64,000 nucleotides of DNA from Mixta theicola (GCF_002895925.1 NZ_NWUO01000002.1:186001-250000); one strand, 5' to 3'; shown: positions 1-8,581, counted from the stretch's first letter. The notes: a model not told the origin generated them from the sequence alone. Numbers and translations are program-made.

Positions 1-97
1 AACCTTTCTCGGTGCCTTTTACCACCCCTTCCACACGCGGCGTCTGGGCGTGGAGCTTCTCTTTAAGCTGCGCAAGCAGCGGGTTATCCTGGAACAT
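1..97 (-). CDS. rnb: Exoribonuclease II, N-terminal fragment (cut by window edge)
   Basis: Only the first 32 codons are in the window, read leftward from the ATG at 95-97. They begin [15 protein letters not shown] and continue with a [14 protein letters not shown] stretch, which matches the start of enterobacterial RNase II almost residue for residue. RNase II degrades single-stranded RNA 3' to 5' in the cytoplasm. In E. coli rnb is followed by yciW and fabI; here those genes are about 8.5 kb away, so this start marks the left edge of an inserted block. The catalytic RNB domain lies outside the window and cannot be checked. Confidence 0.9.
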   Translation of the reverse strand, partial: MFQDNPLLAQLKEKLHAQTPRVEGVVKGTEKG

Positions 98-177
98 AGT
101 TGAATTCAGTTTCGTGGCCTAAGAGCGGCAGACAGTTTTACGCGATTCGCTGGCGCCCGGCAAGGTGTAATAAACGT

Positions 178-203
178 AAAAAGCCGGAAAGATCCGGCTT
201 TTT
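178..203. terminator. Rho-independent terminator after ydeP
   Basis: A perfect 11-bp stem, AAAAAGCCGGA with TCCGGCTTTTT, closes a 4-base loop and has A and T tracts on its two sides, so it can act in both directions. It lies just past the ydeP stop on the minus strand and upstream of rnb, separating the two transcripts. Confidence 0.85.
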
Positions 204-221
204 ACACAGGCTTACAGGCTA

Positions 222-2528
222 TCAGGCAATACGCTGCGTGACCACTTCAGCTGATAAAGAAATTTTCACCGGCACCGATTTGGAGGTCGGCGTGCCGCTG
301 CCGTCGCCAAAGCTGGAGAGGGGGACCAGCGGGTTGGTTTCCGGATAATAGGCGGCAAGGTTTCCGCGTGGAATGTTGTAAGGCACCAGCTTAAAGCCGC
401 TGACCCGACGGGTAATACCGTCGTTCCACAGGGTTTCGATATCCACGTTTTGCCCGGCGTCATAGCCCAGCTCGCTCATATCTTCCGGGTTAATAAACAG
501 CACTTCACGCTGACCATAAACGCCGCGATAGCGGTCATCAAGGCCGTAAATCGTGGTGTTGTACTGATCGTGCGAGCGCAGCGTCTGCAGCGTAAACGGC
601 ACTTCTACCTCGCCCAGCGATGGGAACAGCGAGGTGGGTAAGGCCGCCGCGCTGAAGTGCGCTTTACCGCCAGGCGTATTAAAGCGCAGCTCGGCCGCGG
701 CGTTGCCTAAATAGAAACCGCCAGGCTGTTCGCATTTCTTATTAAAGTCGGCGAAGCCAGGAATGGTCGCGGCAATATGATCGCGGATTTTGTTGTAATC
801 CGCCGCCAGCGCCAGCCAGTCAACTTTAAAGCTGCTGAGAACCGCATTCGCGATGCCCGCCACGATGGCGGTTTCAGAACGCTGCGTATTGGCCAGCGGT
901 TTACCCACGCCTTCAGAGGCGTGCACCATGCTGAATGAATCTTCCACGGTAATAAACTGCGAGCCGGTGGCCTGCATATCCTGCTCGGTGCGGCCCAGCG
1001 TCGGCAGAATCAGGCTTTCCTGACCCGGCACCAGATGGCTGCGATTCAGCTTGGTGCTGATATGTACGGTCAGGCCACAGCGCTGCATCGCTTCTTCCGT
1101 ACGCGGACTGTCCGGTGCGGCGGCGGCAAGGTTGCCGCCCAGCGCGATCAGCACTTTAATCTCATCGCGCAGCATCGCTTCCAGCGCTTCTACGGTGTTA
1201 TGACCCGGCGCACGCGGCGGTTCAAAGTCAAAGTGCTTCGCCATCGCATCAAGGAAAGCCTGAGAAGGTTTCTCATCAATGCCCATAGTGCGGTTGCCCT
1301 GCACGTTGCTGTGCCCGCGAACCGGACAAAGACCGGCGCCTTTCTTGCCCAGCTGGCCAAACAGCAGCTGCAGGTTCACGATTTCACGCACCGTATCCAC
1401 GGAGTGCTTATGCTGGGTGATACCCATCGCCCAGGTACAGATAATGCGGTCGGCGCTCTGGTAGATGGCTGCCGCTTCACGCAGCTGCTGTTCGCTCAGG
1501 CCGGACTGCTGTTCAATCTGTTCCCAGCTGGTGGCGTCTACCGCCGCCAGGTAATCTTCCACGCCCTGCGTAGCCGCATTGATAAAGGTTTCGTCAAACA
1601 GGCCTTTTTTACCGGCTGCGATACGGGCGCGGTGGGTTTCCGCCAGCGCTTTGACCATGCCGCGTACAGCGGCCATATCGCCGCCCAGATTCGGCTGATA
1701 ATAGGTGGAGCTAATGGCGCCCGCTTTTGAAGTCATCACTTCCAGCGGTTTCTGCGGGTCGGCAAAACGCTCCAGACCGCGCTCGCGCAGGGTATTAAAG
1801 GTGACGATTTTCGCACCGCGATCGGCGGCATGGCGCAGGCTGTGCAGCATACGCGGATGGTTGGTGCCCGGATTCTGACCAAATACAAAAATGGCATCCG
1901 CATGATCGAAATCATCCAGACGAATGGTGCCTTTACCAACGCCGATGCTGCGCTTCAGGCCGCTGCCGCTCGCTTCGTGACACATATTGGAGCAATCAGG
2001 AAAGTTATTGGTGCCAACCATACGGCCAAACAGCTGATAAAGCCATGAGGCTTCATTGCTGGCGCGGCCGGAGGTGTAAAGCTCCATCTGGTCGGGATTA
2101 TCCATCGCGTGAATATGCTGAGCAATCAGCGAAAACGCGTCATCCCAGCTGACAGGCTCATAGCGATCGGTCTGGCGGTTATAGCGCAGCGGCTCGGTCA
2201 GACGCCCCTGATATTCCAGAAAGTAATCGCTCTGCTGGTAAAGCGTGCTGATGCTGTGGGTAGCAAAAAACTCAGCGTCGATAAAGCGGCGGGTCGCTTC
2301 CCATGTCACTGCTTTGGCGCCGTTTTCACAGAAGCTGAAGGTGCTTTTGTTATCGTCGCCCCATGCGCAACCTGGGCAGTCAAAGCCTTTGGCTTTGTTC
2401 ATGCGCAACAGGTTGCGCATATTTTTCAGTGCTTGTTTGCTGTCCATAACGAAACGGGTGGTGGCTTCAAGTGAGCCCCAGCCGCCCGCTGCGGCCTGGT
2501 ATGGCTTAATTTGCGATTTGAATTTCAT
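222..2528 (-). CDS. ydeP: FdhF/YdeP-type molybdopterin oxidoreductase
   Basis: The 768-residue product matches the YdeP family of formate-dehydrogenase-alpha-like molybdopterin oxidoreductases (E. coli YdeP is about 759 residues). A CPGCAWGDD motif lies near residue 51. The molybdopterin domain follows with FVFGQNPGTNHPR and WAMGITQHKHSV segments, then a C-terminal dinucleotide-binding domain (around HDQYNTTIYGLDDRYRG). The physiological substrate is unknown. In E. coli ydeP is under EvgA control and contributes to acid resistance. No partner electron-transfer subunit is adjacent. The gene is divergent from the PTS gene at 2774 and ends at a strong terminator. It sits inside the block inserted between rnb and yciW. 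Confidence 0.85.
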   Translation of the reverse strand: MKFKSQIKPYQAAAGGWGSLEATTRFVMDSKQALKNMRNLLRMNKAKGFDCPGCAWGDDNKSTFSFCENGAKAVTWEATRRFIDAEFFATHSISTLYQQSDYFLEYQGRLTEPLRYNRQTDRYEPVSWDDAFSLIAQHIHAMDNPDQMELYTSGRASNEASWLYQLFGRMVGTNNFPDCSNMCHEASGSGLKRSIGVGKGTIRLDDFDHADAIFVFGQNPGTNHPRMLHSLRHAADRGAKIVTFNTLRERGLERFADPQKPLEVMTSKAGAISSTYYQPNLGGDMAAVRGMVKALAETHRARIAAGKKGLFDETFINAATQGVEDYLAAVDATSWEQIEQQSGLSEQQLREAAAIYQSADRIICTWAMGITQHKHSVDTVREIVNLQLLFGQLGKKGAGLCPVRGHSNVQGNRTMGIDEKPSQAFLDAMAKHFDFEPPRAPGHNTVEALEAMLRDEIKVLIALGGNLAAAAPDSPRTEEAMQRCGLTVHISTKLNRSHLVPGQESLILPTLGRTEQDMQATGSQFITVEDSFSMVHASEGVGKPLANTQRSETAIVAGIANAVLSSFKVDWLALAADYNKIRDHIAATIPGFADFNKKCEQPGGFYLGNAAAELRFNTPGGKAHFSAAALPTSLFPSLGEVEVPFTLQTLRSHDQYNTTIYGLDDRYRGVYGQREVLFINPEDMSELGYDAGQNVDIETLWNDGITRRVSGFKLVPYNIPRGNLAAYYPETNPLVPLSSFGDGSGTPTSKSVPVKISLSAEVVTQRIA

Positions 2529-2669
2529 GATTCGTGCAGGCTTATGGTGTTTATGAATTGTTAAGCATTTATTGCTTCTTTTACCGGGAAGTCTGCTTCG
2601 GGTTAAATATTTTGTCTAATTGATTGACTTAATGGTGTGATAGTTTTCCTTTATCGTGCAGCGGAAAAG

Positions 2670-2685
2670 TGTGAGTTTGCTCAAG
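2670..2685. promoter_or_regulatory. Possible CRP site between ydeP and PTS gene
   Basis: TGTGA, six bases, then TCAAG resembles the CRP consensus TGTGA-N6-TCACA with a good left half and a weak right half. It lies about 90 bases upstream of the PTS permease start, a usual place for catabolite control of a sugar transporter. No -35/-10 pair could be fixed with confidence, so this is a candidate only. Confidence 0.3.
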
Positions 2686-2773
2686 TTTTGTCCGCCGTTT
2701 GTGCCTGGCGGTGCGGTGCTTATCGTCTGACTGACTAATACTGAAATTTTCTGACCTGCAACAGAGGCGGTTT

Positions 2774-4366
2774 ATGAAAGATTTCGTCAGTAAGGTTCAT
2801 GCGTTCGGCAAAGCATTGATGATGCCTATTTCAGTAATAGCCGCAGCCGGCATTTTTCTTGGCCTCGCCGCTGCAATGCAAAATCCGGCTATTACCGGCG
2901 ATGCCTTCGCCAATATGCACACGCCTCAGCTGATTATTAGCTTTATTCGTAAAGTAGCTGGTGCGCTGTTTGCCAACCTGCCGGTATTTTTTGCCGTCGC
3001 CAGCGCTATCGGCCTGGCAAAAGCGGAAAAGCCGACGGCAGCCTTCGCGGCGGTGATCGGGTTTATCGCTATGCATGTGGGGATCAGCGCCACGCTGGCG
3101 GCCAAAGGGTTGACGGCGCAGACGACTACGCCGGAAGCGCTGCAGCAGGCAGGGATGAATCAAACCACGGCCATGATGACCTCGGCGGAATATATCCAAA
3201 TGCTGGGCATATTCACGCTCAACATGAGCGTGTTGGGCGGCGTGATTGCCGGTTTGCTGACGGCCATGCTGCATAATCGTTTTTATACCCAGCAGCTGCC
3301 GACGGCGATAAGCTTCTTTGGCGGACGACGCTTCGTACCGATAGTGACGGTAGTGGTGCTGCCGCTGGTGGGCGTGCTGCTGGCGCTAATCTGGCCGACA
3401 ATTGGCGCGGGCATCGCCTGGGTTGGCGAATTGATTGGTAAGAGCGGCCAGTACGGCGCATTTTTACTGGGCACCTGCGAACGCCTGCTGATCCCAACCG
3501 GTCTGCATCATATCCTCAACGAAACCGTACGCTTTACGCCGATTGGCGGTGTCGCCACCGTGGATAATCAAACCATTGTCGGCGCGTTGAACATCTTCAA
3601 TACTTCGCTAACCCATCCAGGCACTATCCCTGACGAGACCGTGCGCGGGGCAACGCGCTTCCTGGCGCAGGGTAAGATACCGGTGATGATGTTTGGGCTG
3701 CCGGCGGCGGCGCTGGCTATTTACCATACCGCGCGCCCGGAGCATAAACAGCGCGTTAAGGCGCTGGTGCTGGCCGGGGCGCTGACCTCTTTTACCACCG
3801 GCATTACCGAGCCGCTGGAGTTTTGTTTTATCTTTGTTTCGCCGGTGTTGTATATCATGCATGCGCTGTTTACCGGGCTCTCATTTATGCTGATGTCGAT
3901 GCTGCACCTGATGATTGGCAACGTGCAGGGGGGCGCTATCGATCTGGTGGTATTCGGCATTCTTGGCGGTGAAAAAACCCGCTGGTGGTGGACGCTGGTG
4001 CTGGGCGTGATTTATGCGCCGCTTTACTATTACGGTTTCAGATGGGTGATCAACCGGATGAATGTGGAAACGCCGGGACGTGAATCGGAAGAACAGGAAG
4101 CGCCAGCGCAGGCGGTCAGCGCCGACGATCGTATCAAAACCATCATCAGCGGCCTGGGCGGTGAAGGGAATATCGAAGAGGTGGACTGCTGTTTTACCCG
4201 TCTGCGCGTACGGGTAAAAGATATGAAAGAGGTGGTGGATCAAACCCTGATGACTACCGGTGCCAATGGGGTCAACCGTGTCAGCGATCATGACGTGCAG
4301 GTGATTTATGGCCCGCAGGTAGAAAAAATCGCTAATGAAGTCAAAACCGCATTGGGCGTAGCCTGA
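2774..4366 (+). CDS. PTS EIICB permease, glucose/alpha-glucoside family
   Basis: A 530-residue sugar permease of the glucose superfamily of the phosphotransferase system. The first ~410 residues are the membrane EIIC domain with many hydrophobic spans and the conserved segments RLLIPTGLHH, PVMMFGLPAAAL and GITEPLEF. A linker leads to the EIIB domain, where the phosphorylated cysteine is the second of DCCFTRLRV, near residue 473. There is no EIIA domain, so it would use a separate EIIA such as Crr. The sugar is not set by the sequence; alpha-glucosides or maltose are the likeliest by family. The ATG has a GAGGCGG ribosome site. No glycosidase or regulator is adjacent, which is unusual for such a transporter. 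Confidence 0.8.
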   Translation: MKDFVSKVHAFGKALMMPISVIAAAGIFLGLAAAMQNPAITGDAFANMHTPQLIISFIRKVAGALFANLPVFFAVASAIGLAKAEKPTAAFAAVIGFIAMHVGISATLAAKGLTAQTTTPEALQQAGMNQTTAMMTSAEYIQMLGIFTLNMSVLGGVIAGLLTAMLHNRFYTQQLPTAISFFGGRRFVPIVTVVVLPLVGVLLALIWPTIGAGIAWVGELIGKSGQYGAFLLGTCERLLIPTGLHHILNETVRFTPIGGVATVDNQTIVGALNIFNTSLTHPGTIPDETVRGATRFLAQGKIPVMMFGLPAAALAIYHTARPEHKQRVKALVLAGALTSFTTGITEPLEFCFIFVSPVLYIMHALFTGLSFMLMSMLHLMIGNVQGGAIDLVVFGILGGEKTRWWWTLVLGVIYAPLYYYGFRWVINRMNVETPGRESEEQEAPAQAVSADDRIKTIISGLGGEGNIEEVDCCFTRLRVRVKDMKEVVDQTLMTTGANGVNRVSDHDVQVIYGPQVEKIANEVKTALGVA

Positions 4367-4394
4367 TCGCGTCGTTTTAACCAGCTTTGTTCGC

Positions 4395-4557
4395 GTGACC
4401 TGTACTTTAGGGGAGTAGATTCATAAATTAATTTTACAAATAATGATAACGTCTACCTGAGAACGGTTCGTCCAGTTTTAGTTAAAACTACTCAAATGCT
4501 GCCTGCAGCCCAAAATATGCGTCCGTAAGCGGATAGACAGCATAGCAATACGGTCAC
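4395..4557 (+). promoter_or_regulatory. Candidate yybP-ykoY (Mn2+) riboswitch, orphan
   Basis: The stretch starts with a P1 strand GTGACC-T-GTA, followed by CTTTAGGGGAGTAG. The GGGGAGTAG element (4410-4418) is the conserved L1 motif of yybP-ykoY manganese riboswitches such as the alx and mntP leaders of E. coli. The matching 3' strand TACGGTCAC is at 4549-4557, giving a 9-bp closing helix with one bulge. Inner pairing is visible: GTCTA near 4451 with TAGAC near 4534, and ATGC/GCAT around TCCG-TAAG-CGGA. No alx or mntP follows. The next element is a terminator (4627-4657), then a small acidic protein. The call rests on motif memory, not a covariance search. Confidence 0.55.
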
Positions 4558-4626
4558 ACCAGGGAACCACCATACTGAAAGGTTTACGAACTTCAGTAAT
4601 TATATAAATAAAATTAAACGTAATCG

Positions 4627-4657
4627 AAAGGCTGCCTGCGGGTGGCCTTTTATTTTT
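4627..4657 (+). terminator. Terminator downstream of the riboswitch-like leader
   Basis: AAAGGC and GCCTTT flank an imperfect inner stem, with TATTTTTTCC behind. It lies about 70 bases after the riboswitch-like fold, so the leader RNA could end here as a short transcript, or this could be the riboswitch expression platform. Confidence 0.65.
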
Positions 4658-4772
4658 TCCTTGCTAAAAAAGGGGCGTTCAGGTAGCCAGGAGCGCTTAT
4701 CCGCTGCAACAAGGCAGCGGGCTGCATCCTCGCCTATACTGGATGAATGTATCAGCGTTAATGGAGGAACCT

Positions 4773-4982
4773 ATGTCAGAACGCCCCGATCATAACAAGC
4801 CTTACCCGGACGAACATGAACATCATGGCTTACCTGAAGATGCTCCTCATATGCCTAATCCTTTTGAGGGTGATGATTTTGGCGCCAACGGCGCGCCGGA
4901 TGAGAAAGGTGAGATCCCGCGTAAACGCGATGACAGCACTGATGATAAAGAAAATCCTTACGATACCAACGGCAAACATTAA
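4773..4982 (+). CDS. Small acidic, histidine-containing protein
   Basis: A 69-residue protein of unknown function. The start at 4773 is preferred over the in-frame ATG at 4743 because GGAGG at 4763-4767 sits 5 bases before it. The product is rich in Asp and Glu, has six His (including HEHH near residue 15) and many Pro, and has no signal peptide or membrane span, so it is probably a soluble disordered protein. Its composition would suit metal binding, and it follows a candidate Mn2+ riboswitch. That link is inference, since a terminator lies between them. A strong terminator follows the stop. Confidence 0.65.
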   Translation: MSERPDHNKPYPDEHEHHGLPEDAPHMPNPFEGDDFGANGAPDEKGEIPRKRDDSTDDKENPYDTNGKH

Positions 4983-5006
4983 GCTTGCCTGAGCGACTGA
5001 ACTCAC

Positions 5007-5040
5007 CCCTGACGGCGCGATCGTCAGGGTTTTATTTTTT
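5007..5040 (+). terminator. Rho-independent terminator of the small acidic protein gene
   Basis: CCCTGACG and CGTCAGGG form a perfect 8-bp stem around a 7-base loop, followed by TTTTATTTTTT. It ends the unit carrying the 69-residue protein. Confidence 0.9.
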
Positions 5041-5134
5041 CTTTTTCGCCCCAAAAACCTCAATGATGTTTCCCGCCGGCTCGCTGCTTTAAACGGTCAA
5101 ACCGTTAGTAACGCCACAGAAAAGCGATTCCCTC

Positions 5135-5161
5135 TGTATTTTTATTTTTAACTGCCGATAA
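5135..5161 (+). promoter_or_regulatory. Flagellar sigma28 (FliA) promoter of cheV
   Basis: GCCGATAA at 5154-5161 is an exact match to the FliA -10 consensus. Eleven bases upstream, TGTATTTT agrees with the -35 consensus TAAAGTTT at five of eight positions. Transcription would start near 5168, giving a leader of about 110 bases before cheV. This places cheV in the late flagellar regulon, as expected for a chemotaxis coupling gene. Confidence 0.75.
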
Positions 5162-5277
5162 CTTATTAGAGCAAACGCATAAGCGTTAATGTTGCCGGGC
5201 AAAATGGCTTCCCGCGACGCCCAATAGATACCGCATTGTGAGCTTACGCCAGCCACAATAATAACGCAGAGGTAAAG

Positions 5278-6243
5278 ATGGATAACTTCCAGAAAGATAT
5301 TGATGAGAGAGCGAATCTCGCCTTATCTAACAAGTTTGAATTGTTATTATTCCGGCTGGGGTCTTCTCTTGAAGGCGAAAAGGCTGAGCTGTTTGGTATT
5401 AACGTTTTTAAGCTGCGCGAAATCGTTCCCATGCCCACCATTACCAAAGCGGCGGGCATGCAATCTCCCTTGCTGGGCATGGCTAACATCCGTGAGCAAA
5501 TCATTCCCGTTATCGATTTGGCTGCCGTTGCAGGCTGTAAACCGGCGACCGGGCTTAATCTGCTGCTGGTAACGGAATATGCGCGTAGTACCCAGGCCTT
5601 TGCCGTCGAGTCGGTTGATAATATCGTGCGTCTCGACTGGAGCCAGGTGCACACCGCCGAATCCGGCGTCAGTAGCCGTAATATTACCAGCATCGCCTGT
5701 CTGGATGACGATGGGCAGAGCAACAGCCTGGCTATGGTGCTGGATGTAGAACAGATTCTGTATGATATCGTGCCTTCAGTGCGCGATGCCGCGCCGAAAG
5801 AGATCAAGGAACGCACCTTTAAATTTAAGCCTGGGGCAGTGGTTATCGTGGCGGAAGATTCAAAAGTAGCGCGTACCATGCTGGAACATGGGCTGCAAAC
5901 TATGGGCATTCCGGCGATTATGCATACGACAGGCCTGGAAGCGTGGGAAAAAATAAAGGTTATTGCGCGTGAAGCACAGGCGGCAGGGCAGCACATTAGT
6001 GAACGTATTGCTATGGTGCTGACCGATCTGGAAATGCCGGAAATGGATGGCTTTACCCTGACGCGTAATATCAAACGCGACGAAATCCTGAAAAAGATCC
6101 CGGTGGTTATTCACTCTTCGCTCTCCGGCAGCGCCAACGAGGAACACGTGCGTAAAGTCGGGGCCGATGGCTATGTCGCTAAATTTGAAATCAACGAGCT
6201 TTCCGAGGCGATCCAGGCCGCGCTGGAAAAAGTCGCTGGCTAA
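5278..6243 (+). CDS. cheV: Chemotaxis coupling protein CheV
   Basis: The 321-residue product has the two CheV domains. A CheW-like coupling domain spans about residues 15-165 (FELLLFRLG, FGINVFKLREIV, LLGMANIREQIIPVIDL). A CheY-like receiver spans about 187-320, with the acidic pocket in VIVAEDSK, the phosphorylated Asp in LTDLEMPEMDGF and a Lys in YVAKFEI. CheV couples chemoreceptors to CheA and may act as a phosphate sink. E. coli K-12 lacks cheV, while Salmonella and many Erwiniaceae have it. It stands alone here, away from any flagellar cluster, with its own FliA-type promoter and terminator. Confidence 0.95.
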   Translation: MDNFQKDIDERANLALSNKFELLLFRLGSSLEGEKAELFGINVFKLREIVPMPTITKAAGMQSPLLGMANIREQIIPVIDLAAVAGCKPATGLNLLLVTEYARSTQAFAVESVDNIVRLDWSQVHTAESGVSSRNITSIACLDDDGQSNSLAMVLDVEQILYDIVPSVRDAAPKEIKERTFKFKPGAVVIVAEDSKVARTMLEHGLQTMGIPAIMHTTGLEAWEKIKVIAREAQAAGQHISERIAMVLTDLEMPEMDGFTLTRNIKRDEILKKIPVVIHSSLSGSANEEHVRKVGADGYVAKFEINELSEAIQAALEKVAG

Positions 6244-6248
6244 TATAA

Positions 6249-6274
6249 CGCTGCCGGGTATTTACCCGGTAGCG
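6249..6274 (+). terminator. Terminator after cheV
   Basis: CGCTGCCGGGTA and TACCCGGTAGCG pair, with one G-T pair, around a tight TT-containing loop just after the cheV stop. A modest T-rich stretch (GTTCTTTT) follows. Confidence 0.7.
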
Positions 6275-6412
6275 CTCGTTCTTTTGTGACAGCGTCACTT
6301 TCACCAGCCAGAACGGGCGTACTAAATGCTGAAGCCGCAGCCTTTATTAATGGCGCACGGAGGCCATTTTTCAAAATAATGGGTTACTACAACTCTGCAT
6401 TAGAAGGATCTA

Positions 6413-7462
6413 ATGAGTTACTCTTTTATTATTTTATTAATGTTATCCACTCTTATTGCGGACTCATCATCATTAATCACCCTGGCAGAAGATACGCTAA
6501 GCGAGCATGTGGAAGCCAGGGATGATACCGCCGCTAAAACGAAAATCTATCTCATATCAAGCTCGTCACAATATGATGAAAGCGTAATCTCTAAGATTAG
6601 GCAGGTTTTTACTCAGCAAGGCTACCTGATTGACACCACCTATCTGAACCAGAAGCCAACGCCCTTAGGCTATGTCAATACCGATGAAAATCGGGCGCAA
6701 ACGCTTATTCAGGCCCTGACTGATGATAATGTAAAGTATCTGTGGTTTGTCAGGGGCGGTTCTGGCGCTCTCAATCTTTACCCGTGGCTATATGCCAGCC
6801 AGCATCAGATTTCAGCCTCTTCGCCCAAAATACTTATTGGATTCAGCGATGTTACCGCCATTCACCACTATATTAACAACGATATACAGTGGCCCAGCGT
6901 TCACGGCGTTCTGGCTTCTCATAATCAGGAAATGCATGAGTTGAACAGATTGGAAAAGGTGGGCGTTTACAATAGCATACAGCAGGTTTTTCAGGCGATT
7001 CAGGAAGGCGTGACCTACACGGCTATCGAACCCATGAATCGTCCCGCCTTTGAGGGCGCACAGGGGATTTTAAACGGCGGCAATATGACACTGGTTCAGT
7101 CTTTATTTTCTACCCGCTATGAAACTGATTATTCTGACAAGGTGGTGATACTGGAAGACGTTGACGTGACCAGTAGGCAGCTAGACAGAACCCTGCATCA
7201 ATTTGAATATAGTAAGACTTTTCTGCCAAAAGCCGTTATTTTCGGTCAGTTTTATCGCATCAACGCGACACTGAATGAAAAAGAGCTTTACCGGGATGTC
7301 ATTCAGGCATTTGCAGAGCGGGTGGATTACCCGGTTTATTACTATCCCGCGTTCGGACATGGCATGACCAATCAGCCGTTTATGCTCGCTCAGCAGATCA
7401 ATATCGAATGTGGTGACGATTACTTATATTGTAGTCTGACGCAACCGCCTTTAAGTTTTTGA
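6413..7462 (+). CDS. Exported LD-carboxypeptidase-like protein (peptidase family S66)
   Basis: A 349-residue member of the S66 family (LdcA and MccF). The nucleophile Ser is in LIGFSDVTAIH, near residue 145. The supporting Glu is in VVILEDVD and the His in YPAFGHGMTN near the C terminus, so the triad appears complete. E. coli LdcA is cytoplasmic and trims D-Ala from murein tetrapeptides during recycling. This protein begins with a hydrophobic stretch (MSYSFIILLMLSTLIA) that looks like an export signal, which suggests a periplasmic role. The substrate is inferred; MccF-type amide cleavage is the alternative. AAGGA lies 6 bases before the ATG. The gene is lower in GC than its neighbours. Confidence 0.75.
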   Translation: MSYSFIILLMLSTLIADSSSLITLAEDTLSEHVEARDDTAAKTKIYLISSSSQYDESVISKIRQVFTQQGYLIDTTYLNQKPTPLGYVNTDENRAQTLIQALTDDNVKYLWFVRGGSGALNLYPWLYASQHQISASSPKILIGFSDVTAIHHYINNDIQWPSVHGVLASHNQEMHELNRLEKVGVYNSIQQVFQAIQEGVTYTAIEPMNRPAFEGAQGILNGGNMTLVQSLFSTRYETDYSDKVVILEDVDVTSRQLDRTLHQFEYSKTFLPKAVIFGQFYRINATLNEKELYRDVIQAFAERVDYPVYYYPAFGHGMTNQPFMLAQQINIECGDDYLYCSLTQPPLSF

Positions 7463-7681
7463 TTTGACATGCAATATATCTGTGAGGGCTTTACGACCCG
7501 TTAAGATAAGGTGAGCTATGCGGCTGTGTTAAAATTTTATTTCCTCAATCAAGCCTGATTATTCCTGCCTGCTTTTGCGATGAGCAGGCCCGTAGTCGGG
7601 TAAAATCATAACGTGTCACTTTTTTCATCAAAAACCAGGCTAAGTAAATTCCTTTTCTGCCACTTACTGGAATTAAAATAA

Positions 7682-8581
7682 ATGGATATCAAGCAGCTCA
7701 TTTATCTGTGCAACCTGGAGCGTGAGCGCCATTTTGGGCGCGCGGCGGAGGCCAGCTTTGTTAGTCAGCCGACGCTGTCGATGCGTCTGAAAAATCTGGA
7801 GCGTGAGCTGGGTTTGTCGTTGATCAACCGCAGCAATAACTTTGATGGCTTTACCGCAGAAGGTGAAAGGGTGCTGGCCTGGGCGCGTGAAATCGTTTCC
7901 GTTTATCAGGGACTGAAACTGGAAGTGGAATCGCTCAAGCATGGCGTAAACGGCACGTTGCGCATCGGCGTGGTGCCCCAGTGCAGCGTTTCGCTGCCGC
8001 TGCTGCTGAAAATGGTCAGCGATCGCTATCCACAGCTCGATTATCGCGTAGCGGTGCTGAGCGCCGATCAGCTGCTTGAAGCACTGAACAGTCATACTGT
8101 GGATGTAGGTTTCGGTTTTTTTGAACTGGCAACGCTGCGTGAACTGCATTTCCAGGCCGAGTCGCTAACGGATAACGGCGTAGAGCTGGTCTATCATCCG
8201 GCGCATTTTCTCCAGCTGGACAGCTACGACAGTCTGCGGCTGGAAGATATCGCCGCTTTACCGCTTTGCCTGGCAGAGCCTACGCGCTATTTTCGGCGCT
8301 ACCTGGATGCCAGCTTTCGCGAGGCTGGATTAACCCAGCGCGTGATTATGGAAAGCACCTCGATTTTTCAGCTACTGCAGGGCGTGCAGGTGGGGCTGGG
8401 CTGTCTGATTGCACCGGTGGGACATCTGTTGCCCGATATGAATCCAGATTTACACAGCCGTCCGCTGGCCATTGCGCCGATGGCGCGTCATGCCGCCGTG
8501 GTTATTGCCGAGCCTGGGCGCGCCACACCGCTGTCGCAGCACTTTTTTGATGAAGTGCGACGCATTCTTAGTATGGGCTAA
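7682..8581 (+). CDS. LysR-family transcriptional regulator
   Basis: The 299-residue product has an N-terminal winged helix-turn-helix (about residues 1-60, with FGRAAEASFVSQPTLSMRLKNLE as the DNA-contacting region) and a periplasmic-binding-like effector domain (about 90-295) with the conserved ESTSIFQLLQGVQVGLG segment. It closes the block inserted between rnb and yciW and overlaps the convergent yciW by 4 bases at the stops. Its target is unknown; ydeP or the exported peptidase are possible but not shown by the sequence. The effector is not identifiable. Confidence 0.85.
   Translation: MDIKQLIYLCNLERERHFGRAAEASFVSQPTLSMRLKNLERELGLSLINRSNNFDGFTAEGERVLAWAREIVSVYQGLKLEVESLKHGVNGTLRIGVVPQCSVSLPLLLKMVSDRYPQLDYRVAVLSADQLLEALNSHTVDVGFGFFELATLRELHFQAESLTDNGVELVYHPAHFLQLDSYDSLRLEDIAALPLCLAEPTRYFRRYLDASFREAGLTQRVIMESTSIFQLLQGVQVGLGCLIAPVGHLLPDMNPDLHSRPLAIAPMARHAAVVIAEPGRATPLSQHFFDEVRRILSMG

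Noticed and set aside
1035-1730. Long plus-strand frame opposite ydeP
   Set aside because: No ribosome site or family resemblance; it mirrors the codon pattern of ydeP on the other strand.
5860-6147. Minus-strand frames inside cheV
   Set aside because: Shadows; cheV has complete domains, promoter and terminator on the plus strand.
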